Source: Pseudomonas sp. 5P_3.1_Bac2 (GTDB taxonomy: Bacteria; Pseudomonadota; Gammaproteobacteria; Pseudomonadales; Pseudomonadaceae). Taken from it: a stretch of 64,000 nt of DNA. This document shows, one piece after another, positions 1-7,715 of the stretch (position 1 is the stretch's first letter; each line of letters opens with the position of its first letter). The notes below the pieces were generated by a model that saw nothing but the letters and a program-made list of their open reading frames with translations, had not been told where the DNA came from and did not search any database. A program made the position numbers and the translations under genes. The stretch is taken from assembly GCF_025465995.1 (NCBI RefSeq), contig NZ_JANLNY010000006.1, positions 496,001-560,000 of the forward strand. Reading direction: 5' to 3'.

Positions 1-771
1 CCAATGGGCAAGCTCCTCTAACTCTGCATCGAAAGTATCGGCGGCAACTCCACCAGCTATGCCCCCTGCCGCGCTGCCAACAAGCACAACGGCAATTGCG
101 CAAACGGGTGCGCCAGGGCCGCACAATGCTGAAACGCCTAAGCCGGCCAGAAAACCACCCAGTACCCCACCGCCGACAATAGTGGCTTGCCGCGCGGTTT
201 CTTTGGCTTTGTCTTCAGCATTGAGGATTTGGTAAGTGGCCAGAGCTGCGGTCATGATGATGCCAACCTTCCCCATAACAGAAAGAATTTTAGTACCTGA
301 GGTGAACTTGGCGTTTGCACTGCCTGAGCGTTCAAGTGCTTTGTAAAGAATTTCCCGCTGTTGGGCTTTAGTCAGTTGGTCATAGTTCTTATTGAATTGG
401 GCGCGGGATTTTTCGTTAATGATTTCTGCGTAGGTTTTACCTGTGCTCTTCTTCTTTTCAACAATGGCGCGCCCGTGTGCGGAGGTGTACTTACGGTGCT
501 CGTACATGATCTTGTTGCGCATTTCATTGCTGAATTTGGTTCCCTCTTCAACGGTCATTTTACCGGCTTTGACCTCCGCAAATATCTGCTGTGACATTCG
601 GCGGATATTTCGTTCATAGCTGCTACGAACACGAGGATCTTTGATGGCGTCAATTGAAAAACGACTAGCTGCACCCTCCATGCCGGCTACAGCTAGTTGC
701 AGGGGAGAGCGGTCCAGTGTGTGCTGGCTGTTGACGATATAGCTGCCGGTGACCAGGGCTGGTTCTGTCAT
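1..771 (-). CDS. Candidate T6SS membrane-active effector (3' end cut by window edge)
   Basis: The frame is open from the ATG at 771 through base 1, giving 257 codons without a stop, so the C-terminus lies outside the window. It starts 10 bases after the PAAR gene stop, behind an AAGGA ribosome site, so the two are cotranscribed. The N-terminal 160 residues are charged and helical. Residues 162-183 form a hydrophobic segment, and residues 198-245 are a long Gly/Ala-rich hydrophobic stretch with repeated GG pairs, a glycine-zipper look found in pore-forming T6SS toxins. There is no signal peptide and no enzymatic motif that I recognise. The position directly after a PAAR gene is the usual place for cargo carried by the VgrG-PAAR spike. 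An immunity gene would be expected just beyond the left edge. The effector role is inferred from context and composition, not from a recognised domain. Confidence 0.6.
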   Translation of the reverse strand, partial: MTEPALVTGSYIVNSQHTLDRSPLQLAVAGMEGAASRFSIDAIKDPRVRSSYERNIRRMSQQIFAEVKAGKMTVEEGTKFSNEMRNKIMYEHRKYTSAHGRAIVEKKKSTGKTYAEIINEKSRAQFNKNYDQLTKAQQREILYKALERSGSANAKFTSGTKILSVMGKVGIIMTAALATYQILNAEDKAKETARQATIVGGGVLGGFLAGLGVSALCGPGAPVCAIAVVLVGSAAGGIAGGVAADTFDAELEELAHW

Positions 772-781
772 TGGAAAATCC

Positions 782-1327
782 TTATCCCAAAATGTCGTTC
801 AGTAGCCCGTCGATACTCGATGCTGTACAGGCGTGGTCGTCTTGAGCAAAAGACAAGGTGTGGCAAATTCTGCCTGTGGGATTGGAGAATTTGACGGAGT
901 TGTTTGCGTCAAATACACCCGGTAACGATGAGCCATCATCGAAGTGAGCAGTGCAGGTTAGGCCTTCGTAGCTCTCTGCTGCCGGGATGGTGAAACCAAT
1001 CCATTTGCCATAGGTGGCCATTGGCGTTGGCGGAACGAATGCGGCCGGTGTGTGGCTGTCACCAATAATGATTGTTCCAGATCCACCGATAACTACATCA
1101 CCATGCGTGCCAACCGTACCGATCAACGCAGCGTTTTTACCATTTATAAACACGGTGCTGGATAGTGCAGATGCTAGTGCACTGCCACAGGTACAGGAGT
1201 CACCCTGGCGTGCAGCGGCAAGACCATCAAACAAGACGTTGGGTGAGCCGGAGGCAATTTGTTGGGAACCATGTCCTGGTACGGGACAGTTGGTAGGGTC
1301 GGTTATGCGTGCGGCAGGCTTTGCCAT
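782..1327 (-). CDS. PAAR domain protein (type VI secretion spike tip)
   Basis: This 181-residue protein has an N-terminal PAAR domain at about residues 1-95: it opens MAKPAARITDP and carries the GHGSQQIASGSPNVLF and GTHGDVVIGG segments typical of the family. PAAR proteins form the sharp cone on the VgrG trimer of the type VI secretion system and often carry or recruit toxins. The C-terminal 85 residues are an extension that I do not recognise; it could be an adaptor that docks the next gene product. The gene lies directly upstream of a membrane-active candidate effector and no other T6SS structural gene is in the window, so this looks like an orphan PAAR/effector island. The ATG at 1327 starts the conserved PAAR N-terminus. 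Confidence 0.85.
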   Translation of the reverse strand: MAKPAARITDPTNCPVPGHGSQQIASGSPNVLFDGLAAARQGDSCTCGSALASALSSTVFINGKNAALIGTVGTHGDVVIGGSGTIIIGDSHTPAAFVPPTPMATYGKWIGFTIPAAESYEGLTCTAHFDDGSSLPGVFDANNSVKFSNPTGRICHTLSFAQDDHACTASSIDGLLNDILG

Positions 1328-1466
1328 GCTTGACTCCCTGTCAATTGATACACGTGCTGGACTGTAACAGACTTGATTTGGTGTTTGTCCAGCAAGCTAG
1401 AGCTGTTCATCTCCTAGGCTTAGGCTAGGCCTTGGTGCTGATGCTGATGCTGATGCGGTATTTAAG

Positions 1467-1545
1467 AAGTGTCGAAAACAATGAGCCAAATAGAGTCGAA
1501 TTGAGACTGTTGTAGACGGGTTCAAATCCCTATCTTCCCGCCATA
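1467..1545 (+). repeat. tRNA-3'-end-like repeat, copy A (candidate attachment site)
   Basis: The segment holds AAGTGTCGAAA, GAATTGAG and, at 1518-1544, GGGTTCAAA followed by CTATCTTCCCGCCA. The last part resembles a T-loop plus acceptor strand and CCA of a serine-like tRNA, but the T-stem pairs only three bases and no tRNA 5' half precedes it. The same three blocks recur at 2691-2816. A rho-independent terminator and a truncated integrase follow directly, the standard order tRNA end, att, int. Remnant of an integration site is the best reading. Confidence 0.4.
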
Positions 1546-1550
1546 TTCAA

Positions 1551-1586
1551 GGGCTCCAGAGGGTTAAACCTCTGGGGCCTTTTTCG
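1551..1586 (+). terminator. Rho-independent terminator after repeat A
   Basis: The arms GGCTCCAGAGG and CCTCTGGGGCC enclose a short AT loop and are followed by five T residues. The same arrangement, repeat then terminator, occurs after copy B at 2827-2866. Confidence 0.6.
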
Positions 1587-1664
1587 TTTGGTACAATTTT
1601 GGTACACCGCTGATACACCTGCTGGTTGTGCAAAAATACGTTGTGCCAAGTAAAGTTGTCGCCC

Positions 1665-1814
1665 ATGGCCACTTATCAGAAGCGCGGTGACGCATGGCGG
1701 GCGCTGATCCGTCGCAAAGGTTACCCAACTCTCACAGCAACCTTTGATACAAAAGCAGAAGCTCAAAAATGGGCGCTTGGTATTGAGGGTGATATGTCGC
1801 GCAATCCATTTTAG
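1665..1814 (+). pseudogene. Truncated tyrosine-type integrase (N-terminal fragment)
   Basis: The frame starts MATYQKRGDAWRALIRRKGY and runs 49 residues before a stop. This is the N-terminal arm-type DNA-binding segment found in phage and island integrases of Pseudomonas, with the usual FDTKAEAQKWA helix. A full integrase is about 300-400 residues; the core-binding and catalytic domains with the R-H-R-Y residues are absent, and I see no continuation in other frames downstream. The fragment lies 120 bases after repeat A and points away from it, as an integrase does relative to its own att site. It is a decayed remnant and should not be functional. Confidence 0.7.
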
Positions 1815-2230
1815 TGGCGCATCGCTCGAAACTGCCTGGCTGGCGAATCTGTGCCGGCACGGCTTGGCGCTGCGATGCTTCACTTCAGTACGCTTTAAGT
1901 GCGCGGTGAGCTACTCGCTTACATTCTGCCCGTCCAGGTTAAAGCACTAATTGAATTGCTAATCAGCAGAGTAACTGTCCCGCTCTCTCGCGAGAAGTTA
2001 TCTCGCTGCCCCCCACCTAACGAGCAGGGAGGGGCTGAGTCCTTGAGTATTTCTTGCAGCAGCCACGATCAGCCGAATCTCTTTGCGGCTGAACGGGCTG
2101 GCAAACTCAGGCGCGAGCAGTTTTAGCCCGGTGGGGCCGTGTGAATACTTAGGTGTCAGTGCAATGCTTGAAACAAGCCGAGGTTTGTGGCTGTCTTATG
2201 TAGGACTGGATATTGATGAGGTCTACCAAA
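1815..2230. other. Intergenic stretch inside the island scar
   Basis: About 415 bases between the integrase fragment and the CigR-like gene. Short open frames here have no recognisable protein character. The only structure I see is a 10-base palindrome TCTCGCGAGA at 1986-1995. It is probably decayed mobile DNA plus the promoter of the next gene. Confidence 0.4.
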
Positions 2231-2665
2231 ATGCAGGCTGTCAAAACATTACATAGGGCGATTGCAGGAAGCCTAATACTGTTGCTTGCCTCGCCTCTGG
2301 CATTGGCAGACCCCGGCAATGGAAAGGGCCAAGGGCATGGCAAAAAAGGCCACGACGATGACAGTGCGATATCTGTCGATTTGAGAGGCGGCAGTCCTCA
2401 GATCGACGTCGGTAACATTCGGGTGATCCTAGGTGATAACCGGGGTTACTGGTCCCCAGGGCCTGCCTTACCGCCAGGTATTCAGAAGAACTTGGCACGA
2501 GGTAAACCGCTACCTCCAGGGATAGCCAAACGCTTAGATGGCCGTTTGGTGCAACAACTGCCGCATTATGAGGGTTATGAGTGGATGCAGACTGGGCGAG
2601 ATTTGATTCTCGTGGCCGCAGCTACTGGCGTGATCTATGAGGTTTTGAACAGCGTTTTTGACTGA
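2231..2665 (+). CDS. CigR-family periplasmic protein (RcnB-like)
   Basis: A small secreted protein of about 145 residues. A signal peptide is clear (MQAVKTLHRAIAGSLILLL, cleavage after ALA). The mature N-terminus is rich in Gly, Lys, His and Asp (GNGKGQGHGKKGHDDD), followed by the family signature PPGIQKNLARGKPLPPGI at mid-protein and a C-terminal hydrophobic helix around GRDLILVAAATGVIYEVL. These features match the anti-virulence regulator CigR / RcnB family; the exact function in Pseudomonas is not established. The ATG at 2231 is chosen because GAGGT lies 8 bases upstream; an in-frame ATG at 2216 with AGGA 10 bases upstream is an alternative that would add five residues. It sits between two tRNA-like repeats, so it may be island cargo. 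Confidence 0.7.
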   Translation: MQAVKTLHRAIAGSLILLLASPLALADPGNGKGQGHGKKGHDDDSAISVDLRGGSPQIDVGNIRVILGDNRGYWSPGPALPPGIQKNLARGKPLPPGIAKRLDGRLVQQLPHYEGYEWMQTGRDLILVAAATGVIYEVLNSVFD

Positions 2666-2690
2666 TTGCGCTTAAGTCAGGACATAAACA

Positions 2691-2816
2691 AAGTGTCGAA
2701 ACACTGCGACGAATTGAGTTGCAGCTAGCCGTTGAGGGAGCCAAGCCCCGTATTGAGTGGGCTTGGCGCTTACTGAAACCCTCCCAGGCGGGTTCAAAAC
2801 GCTATCTTCCCGCTAT
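2691..2816 (+). repeat. tRNA-3'-end-like repeat, copy B, with inserted hairpin
   Basis: This copy shares AAGTGTCGAAA, CGAATTGAG, GGGTTCAAA and CTATCTTCCCGC with copy A at 1467-1545, but about 55 bases are inserted in the middle. The insert folds into a strong hairpin: GCCAAGCCC at 2740-2748 pairs with GGGCTTGGC at 2759-2767, inside a second stem GAGGG/CCCTC. A terminator follows at 2827. The two copies bracket the integrase fragment and the CigR-like gene, as the two ends of a small island would. Confidence 0.4.
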
Positions 2817-2826
2817 ATGCCAAACC

Positions 2827-2866
2827 AAGCCCCTGAAGCTCACTGGGTTTCAGGGGCTTTGTCGTT
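2827..2866 (+). terminator. Rho-independent terminator after repeat B
   Basis: AGCCCCTGAA pairs with TTCAGGGGCT and is followed by a T-rich stretch (TTTGTCGTTTTG). Confidence 0.55.
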
Positions 2867-3018
2867 TTGTCTGCAGAAATAGCCGTAGGTGCTCGTTAAC
2901 CCATGGCCAGGAGGGATCAACTGGCAGTGGGCGCAAGCGGGTTATGTTCTTAGCGAACTCTAGGGGATGAGCCGCAGTCTTCAATCAAAGGGTTTGTCAT
3001 AACGATAAGGAGATTGGG

Positions 3019-3354
3019 ATGGGCTTTAAGGGATTGTTGACTTGGTTTGGCGTTGCCGGGGCGACGGTTGTGGCGGCGGGGGATACGCTGATGATCAATG
3101 CGCAGGAATACGGTGAGGCTTGGCCCTTTACCGTTGCGGAGGTCCAGCTGCAATGTCATCCGGGGATGGTGCTTTTGGTCAAGGATCTTGAAAGTGGTGA
3201 CAGCTATCCCATTAACGGTGCAGCCAGTGCTAGTGCCGATAAACTCAAGCTTAAGCCCCTGGAAAATATATGGCGCTCTGATCCACAGGTTGAGGATGCA
3301 AAAATTTCTTTAAATCCAGTCATTCAGCGGGGCATCAGTTTATGTGTGGATTGA
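3019..3354 (+). CDS. YebY-like DUF2511 protein
   Basis: A 111-residue protein with a short hydrophobic N-terminus (about residues 4-21, possibly an uncleaved or weak signal segment). The body follows the DUF2511/YebY pattern: EYGEAWPFTVAEVQLQC, a PINGAA segment, PLENIWR, and NPVIQRGISLC near the end, with two cysteines (about 46 and 109) that could pair outside the cytoplasm. In E. coli YebY is a small periplasmic protein of uncertain role placed near copper-related genes; nothing nearby here suggests copper. The start at 3019 follows AAGGAG about 6 bases upstream. A long perfect hairpin terminator follows. Confidence 0.65.
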   Translation: MGFKGLLTWFGVAGATVVAAGDTLMINAQEYGEAWPFTVAEVQLQCHPGMVLLVKDLESGDSYPINGAASASADKLKLKPLENIWRSDPQVEDAKISLNPVIQRGISLCVD

Positions 3355-3400
3355 TGCTCCGGAATTTGACTGAGTGATTAGCTCGGTTATTTTATGAAAT

Positions 3401-3434
3401 AACAAAAAGCAGGACGTATGTCCTGCTTTTTGTT
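3401..3434. terminator. Bidirectional terminator
   Basis: A perfect 15-base inverted repeat (AACAAAAAGCAGGAC and its complement) with a 4-base loop. A-runs and T-runs flank the GC core on both strands, so it can end transcription both of the DUF2511 gene and of the convergent decarboxylase-like gene. Confidence 0.85.
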
Positions 3435-3494
3435 ACATCTTTATTTGCTCAATCTGAGCGCTTGCTTGTCACTTTTTCTCAGATTTTTGTCGCG

Positions 3495-4487
3495 CTATAA
3501 GTTAAATAATCTTGCCGCATTGGTGCGGCCGATTTTTATCCGGTCATTTTCGCTAATAAGGGCTTTATCAAACCACTCGCTGGCGGTGTGCATACTTTCA
3601 TAGGGGTAGTCGGCGGAGAATAATACGCGGTCGACGCCAATTTCACTGATGGAATCGAGCAAGCCTTTGGTATGGAAGTGGCCGGCGGTAGTCAGATAGA
3701 AGTTATTGCTGAAGTAATGGCTCACTGGTTTTTCAGCATTACCTAAGCCGACGCCCTCACGCTGCATATTTAAGCGGTGTTCCAGGCGCGGCAGCATCAG
3801 CGGCAGGCCTTCGGCGAGGTGTCCGAGGATAATGGTCAGGTTAGGGTAGCGATCGAACAGTCCGCTAAGCATCAGGCGGATGGCGTGGGTAGCGGTTTCA
3901 TGGGCGAAGCCCCAGGCGGAACCTACCAGCGAAGGGTAGCCTTCATACAGGCGGCGCTGCGAGGGTAATGGCTCGCGCGGATGCAGATAGACCGGCACAT
4001 TGAGCTGGGCGACCTTATCCCAGAACTCCCAGACTGGCTGTTCATCCAGATACTGGGCGGTGTTGTTGTCACCGATGTTGGTATAGCCATTGATAAGCGC
4101 GCCGAGCATGCCGTGCTGTTTGACCGCACGCTCCAGTTCATCTGCCGCCGCGCGGGGCGACTGCAGGGCCACGGTGGCGAAGGCCTTGAGCCGCTGCGGA
4201 TGTTTGCCTACATAGTGCTCGGTGATGTAGTCATTGGTTTGCCGGGCGAAGTCGACGGCTTGGTTAACATCCAGCAGAGACTGTGCGCCGGGTGAGGTCA
4301 GGGAAATAACCGAGGTGGCTATGCCGCTGCTGTCCATATCGGCGATGCGTTGCTCGGTCTCAAGCAAGCGTTTATCGACGTTCTCCATATAGGCCTTGCC
4401 GTTGCGCGCGGCTTCACCACTGGCATCCCATAAGCTGTTGTTTAAGGGGGTGGTGACATGCTCTTCCAGAACAATTTTGCCTTTCAT
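3495..4487 (-). CDS. Amidohydrolase-2 family, gamma-resorcylate decarboxylase-like
   Basis: A 330-residue TIM-barrel metalloenzyme that I recognise as close to 2,6-dihydroxybenzoate (gamma-resorcylate) decarboxylase, which releases CO2 from hydroxybenzoates non-oxidatively with one divalent metal. The metal and catalytic residues line up by number: E8 and H10 in LEEH, H169 in YLHPREPLP, H223 in GHLAEGLP, and D293 in FSADYPYE. Length and the C-terminal IGRTNAARLF match the family. Other members of the ACMSD superfamily act on related aromatics, so the substrate is not certain. The gene stands alone, with no resorcinol-pathway neighbours and no regulator beside it; its coding sequence uses more AT-ending codons than the rest of the window and its upstream region is AT-rich, which suggests transfer. 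The aromatic-acid transporter at 17.6 kb is too far away to be in the same unit. Confidence 0.8.
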   Translation of the reverse strand: MKGKIVLEEHVTTPLNNSLWDASGEAARNGKAYMENVDKRLLETEQRIADMDSSGIATSVISLTSPGAQSLLDVNQAVDFARQTNDYITEHYVGKHPQRLKAFATVALQSPRAAADELERAVKQHGMLGALINGYTNIGDNNTAQYLDEQPVWEFWDKVAQLNVPVYLHPREPLPSQRRLYEGYPSLVGSAWGFAHETATHAIRLMLSGLFDRYPNLTIILGHLAEGLPLMLPRLEHRLNMQREGVGLGNAEKPVSHYFSNNFYLTTAGHFHTKGLLDSISEIGVDRVLFSADYPYESMHTASEWFDKALISENDRIKIGRTNAARLFNL

Positions 4488-5049
4488 GCAGTATTCCTCA
4501 GATGAGTGGGTCGTTTTAACGGTGTTGAAGTCGTCGATAACAAGAGCTTTAAATTTAATTAATGCAATTGCGTACTAAGTTCTATTGGCTAAATCCTTTT
4601 TGTGCCGTGGTTCGATCAGGTTAGTGATCATGCTTACATAAGTTGACGTTGTCTCGGTGTGAAAGGTTTTAGAAGGAGTTGATCTAGGTTGATTGGCGGA
4701 TATAGCGAGTAATTTTATATGGTTGAAATGCTATGGCTTTGTGTTGTTTAAACTATGGCTGATGGCTAGCATTTAAGTTTTTATCTTTGCTCGGGCCGTT
4801 AATTTCGAATATTTGGCTATTTAAGCGGGTGTAAAGCTATGCTGCTATCGTTTATTGCTATAGGTGTGTCAATGCCACTATGTTTTGTATTGAACGGTAT
4901 TCTTTGTGTATGGCCTTCTAATATTTAATGTGAAGTTGACAGCATAGTTATGCAGCCTTTGCCAAGTGATCGGCAGTCAATAAACAGGGTATTTGCTAAA
5001 ACTTGCTTGAGAGGGCTGCTACTCGCGGCGCTCAGGTTGAGGGCGAGGG
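4488..5049. other. AT-rich intergenic stretch
   Basis: About 560 bases with markedly low GC. I see no coding frame, tRNA or hairpin terminator. It must hold the promoter of the decarboxylase-like gene on the minus strand and possibly one for the membrane protein at 5050. Confidence 0.4.
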
Positions 5050-5787
5050 ATGAGGTCGGATTGGCAGGATGCACCGCCGCGTGTGCGTGGGCGGCGGCGT
5101 GCGAGTGGTTGGGGACTCTGGTGGGGATTGCTAGGGCTGCTGGCACTGCTCTGCGCGGGGCTGCTGAGCTATGGCAAAACCTGGGTGGTCGATTTAGCGG
5201 CGCTGCAACAGCTGGTGCACATCCTCGATACGGGCCAGCCACCCCAGCCAGAATCCGCCACGCTGCCTGCCAGCGAAGCCGAGACTGAGCAAGCGCAGAG
5301 TGAGCCGCTTACTCAGCAAGAGCATGGTGCCGGTGTGATGGCTGAGTTGGCTTGGCAGGCTGCGCCGCCGATCCGTTCGGGCCAGCAACTGCGCAATGAG
5401 TTTAATGACAGTAACTATCGTCCCCGGGCGCCGCAGAATATCTATGCGCCGCCGAGTTATCAGGCTGCGCCAGTAACGCCTGAACGAGAGCGGGCAGCGC
5501 GCGCGGCGCCTGAGCTAAGCGCACTCTGGATTAAAAGTTGGCGCGGCGGTACGCGTTATTGGGCGCAGTGGTACTCGCTGCACAACTACATCGATGGCGC
5601 TACGGTGTGCGGCAATCACCGTAAGGGGTCGATTGACTATCGCGAGTGCCGCAAGGGCGCTAAGCAATACTTCCATGAGCAGTGCCGGCTATGGCGCGCT
5701 AAATACTTGGAGGATCGGGCTGATTCCAGCGAGCGCAGGCGCCAGCGCTATTGTTCGGCTTCCAGCAGCTTTAACCCCATGGGCTAA
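5050..5787 (+). CDS. Unknown single-pass membrane protein with a Cys-rich C-terminal domain
   Basis: A 245-residue protein that I do not recognise. Residues 1-20 are basic and Pro/Arg-rich, one transmembrane helix follows at about 21-41 (WGLWWGLLGLLALLCAGLL), then an acidic, Pro/Gln/Ala-rich linker to about residue 150. The C-terminal 90 residues form a compact basic and aromatic domain with four cysteines in VCGNHRKGSIDYRECRKGA and FHEQC near the end plus a last RYCSAS; two disulfides outside the inner membrane are likely. The N-in topology is predicted from the positive N-terminus. The upstream ribosome site is weak (GAGGG directly before the ATG), and there is no operon partner. Translation is supported by consistent codon use and the domain pattern. 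Confidence 0.6.
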   Translation: MRSDWQDAPPRVRGRRRASGWGLWWGLLGLLALLCAGLLSYGKTWVVDLAALQQLVHILDTGQPPQPESATLPASEAETEQAQSEPLTQQEHGAGVMAELAWQAAPPIRSGQQLRNEFNDSNYRPRAPQNIYAPPSYQAAPVTPERERAARAAPELSALWIKSWRGGTRYWAQWYSLHNYIDGATVCGNHRKGSIDYRECRKGAKQYFHEQCRLWRAKYLEDRADSSERRRQRYCSASSSFNPMG

Positions 5788-6305
5788 TAGCGCCCGCAGC
5801 GGAGCTGATAAAACCAGACGGCGGATGCAGGGACGAAACTGTTGGTTTTCTGTGGGAATTACACGCGTTTTTTGGTCTTGATGACTTATTCAGCCGCATC
5901 AGCACAGGCACTGTCTGGTCCGTTGCTGGCGGGCAATGTTGCAAGCTGGGTTATTGCTCTGGGTGGAAAAGTAACCGTGCATGCACTGTTCTGTAACACT
6001 TGCCGATGTCGAAGCGCGCTGCCGTCACGCCGAGTCCGTCTGATTCACAGCGGTTGTGCCTGATTTTAAAAGGTTAACCGGCATATCTGGAGGCGGCCAG
6101 GTCGCTTCACCACTTGGGGCTTGTGAACGGCGTAGAACGTGGCCCTTGGGTAAACTTTAGAATGCTGGCGGATAGCTATTTAATCTGCACGCGTGGGGCT
6201 GTTCTTTGTTTGTGACCGGTTAAATCCACAAAACCACAAATTTATCGCCAATGGCATGTGGGCTGCAGGCTAGAGCGCTGTAATGCGAATTTCACAGGCC
6301 AGTAC
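5788..6305. other. Intergenic stretch before the catabolic block
   Basis: About 520 bases. I find no convincing gene, hairpin terminator or sigma-54 element. The promoter for the 6306 operon should lie in its 3' half. An upstream GTG at 6258 would extend the next protein by 16 residues, but nothing in the extra peptide resembles the flavoprotein family. Confidence 0.35.
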
Positions 6306-7715
6306 ATGCACAATCTCAATTCGAAGCTAGACGGGGTCTACGACGTGGTCGTGGTAGGCGGTGGTGTCGTCGGCTGCGCGATGGCTCGGCGCTTTACCCT
6401 AGAGGGCGCCAGGGTTCTATTGCTGGAGAAGGGCGCGGATATTTTGTCCGGCGCGAGCAAGGGCAATAGCGCCATTTTGCACACCGGCTTCGATGCGCCA
6501 TTGGCCAGCACCGAATTGCACTGCATGCAAGCCGGTTATGCCGAGTACTTGGCGATTTATCACAAGCTCAACCTGCCGCTGCTGCGCACTGGCGCCATGG
6601 TGGTGGCGTGGACGCCAGAGGATGTGGTCAAGCTCGACGGCATCTTGCAGCAGGCCCACGCCAACGGCGTGCTGGATGCCAGGTTAATCGACGCCCAGGC
6701 GATCCGTGCTCGCGAACCGAATTTATCGGCCAAGGCCTTGGCCGCGGTGGAAGTGCCGGGCGAGTTTTTGATCGATCCCTGGTCGGCGCCCTTGGCTTAT
6801 TTGTCCCAAGCCATGCTGGCCGGCGCGCAAGTGCGGCTGAGCTGCGAAGTGTTGGCCGGTTACTTTGATGGCCGGCGTTGGGCGCTGCGTACCAGTCAAG
6901 GCGATGTGGTGACCAACAGCGTGATCAACTGCGCCGGTTTATACGGCGATCAGCTGGAGGAGCGCCTGTTAGGCGAGGCGTCGTTCAGTATCCATCCGCG
7001 CAAAGGCCAGTTTGTGGTGTTCGATAAGGCCAGCGCCAAACTGCTCAAGCATATCGTGCTGCCGGTGCCCAACGAGCGCACCAAGGGCATTGTGTTAACC
7101 CGCACTATCTTCGGCAATTTACTGGTGGGGCCGACGGCCGAAGAGCAGGACGACCGCGTGCATGCCGACCTCGATCGCGACACCTTGCAGCAGTTGATCG
7201 ACGCGGCGGTGGAGCGCATCCCCGGTTTGGCCAATATGCCGGTAACGGCCACCTACGCGGGCCTGCGCCCAGCCAGCGATAAGAAGGAATACCGCATTCG
7301 GCGAGTGCCTGAGCGCAACTGGATCAGCGTCGGCGGCATTCGGTCCACTGGCTTGACCGCCGCCTTGGGTATCGCCCAGCACGTGTTCGACTTGTATGAG
7401 GGGCAACATCAGCGGCTGCCCGAGCAGACCCTGCAGTGGCCACATATGCCCAACTTGGCTGAGCATCTGCCACGGGATTATCAGCAGCCGGGCTACGGCG
7501 AGATCGTCTGCCACTGCGAGATGGTCACGCGACGGGAAATCGATGCGGCGCTCAGCAGCTTATTGCCGCCGGGAGATTTGGGTGGCTTAAAGCGCCGTAC
7601 CCGGGCCTGCATGGGCCGTTGTCAGGGTTTTTACTGTGGTGCCGAAGTTGCGCAGATCAGCGCAAAGCGGCTGGCTGTGCCACTGGCTACAGGTGTATGT
7701 CATGCGAAACATTGA
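6306..7715 (+). CDS. GlpA-like FAD-dependent oxidoreductase with BFD-type [2Fe-2S] tail
   Basis: A 469-residue flavoprotein of the DAO/glycerol-3-phosphate dehydrogenase type. An FAD-binding Rossmann motif lies at residues 14-30 (VVVVGGGVVGCAMARRF). The body follows the GlpA/LhgO pattern, including HPRKGQFVVFDK and TATYAGLRPASDKKEY. The C-terminus carries a BFD-like domain with four cysteines for an iron-sulfur cluster, C402 and C404 (VCHCEMV) and C435 and C439 (CMGRCQGFYC). Such proteins oxidise a glycerol-3-phosphate-like or 2-hydroxy-acid-like substrate and pass electrons to a partner flavoprotein. The next gene overlaps by 14 bases and encodes that likely partner, and a kinase follows, so the substrate is probably a phosphorylated polyol made by the kinase. 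The ATG at 6306 is preferred over a GTG at 6258. No GlpC-type membrane anchor is encoded nearby. Confidence 0.8.
   Translation: MHNLNSKLDGVYDVVVVGGGVVGCAMARRFTLEGARVLLLEKGADILSGASKGNSAILHTGFDAPLASTELHCMQAGYAEYLAIYHKLNLPLLRTGAMVVAWTPEDVVKLDGILQQAHANGVLDARLIDAQAIRAREPNLSAKALAAVEVPGEFLIDPWSAPLAYLSQAMLAGAQVRLSCEVLAGYFDGRRWALRTSQGDVVTNSVINCAGLYGDQLEERLLGEASFSIHPRKGQFVVFDKASAKLLKHIVLPVPNERTKGIVLTRTIFGNLLVGPTAEEQDDRVHADLDRDTLQQLIDAAVERIPGLANMPVTATYAGLRPASDKKEYRIRRVPERNWISVGGIRSTGLTAALGIAQHVFDLYEGQHQRLPEQTLQWPHMPNLAEHLPRDYQQPGYGEIVCHCEMVTRREIDAALSSLLPPGDLGGLKRRTRACMGRCQGFYCGAEVAQISAKRLAVPLATGVCHAKH

Noticed and set aside
1500..1545. Possible intact tRNA at repeat A
   Set aside because: Only the T-loop and acceptor-like 3' end are recognisable; the T-stem pairs only three bases and no D-arm, anticodon arm or 5' acceptor strand precedes it.
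1530..1883. 117-codon minus-strand frame across the terminator and integrase stump
   Set aside because: It runs antisense through repeat, terminator and integrase fragment and the peptide has no protein-like character.
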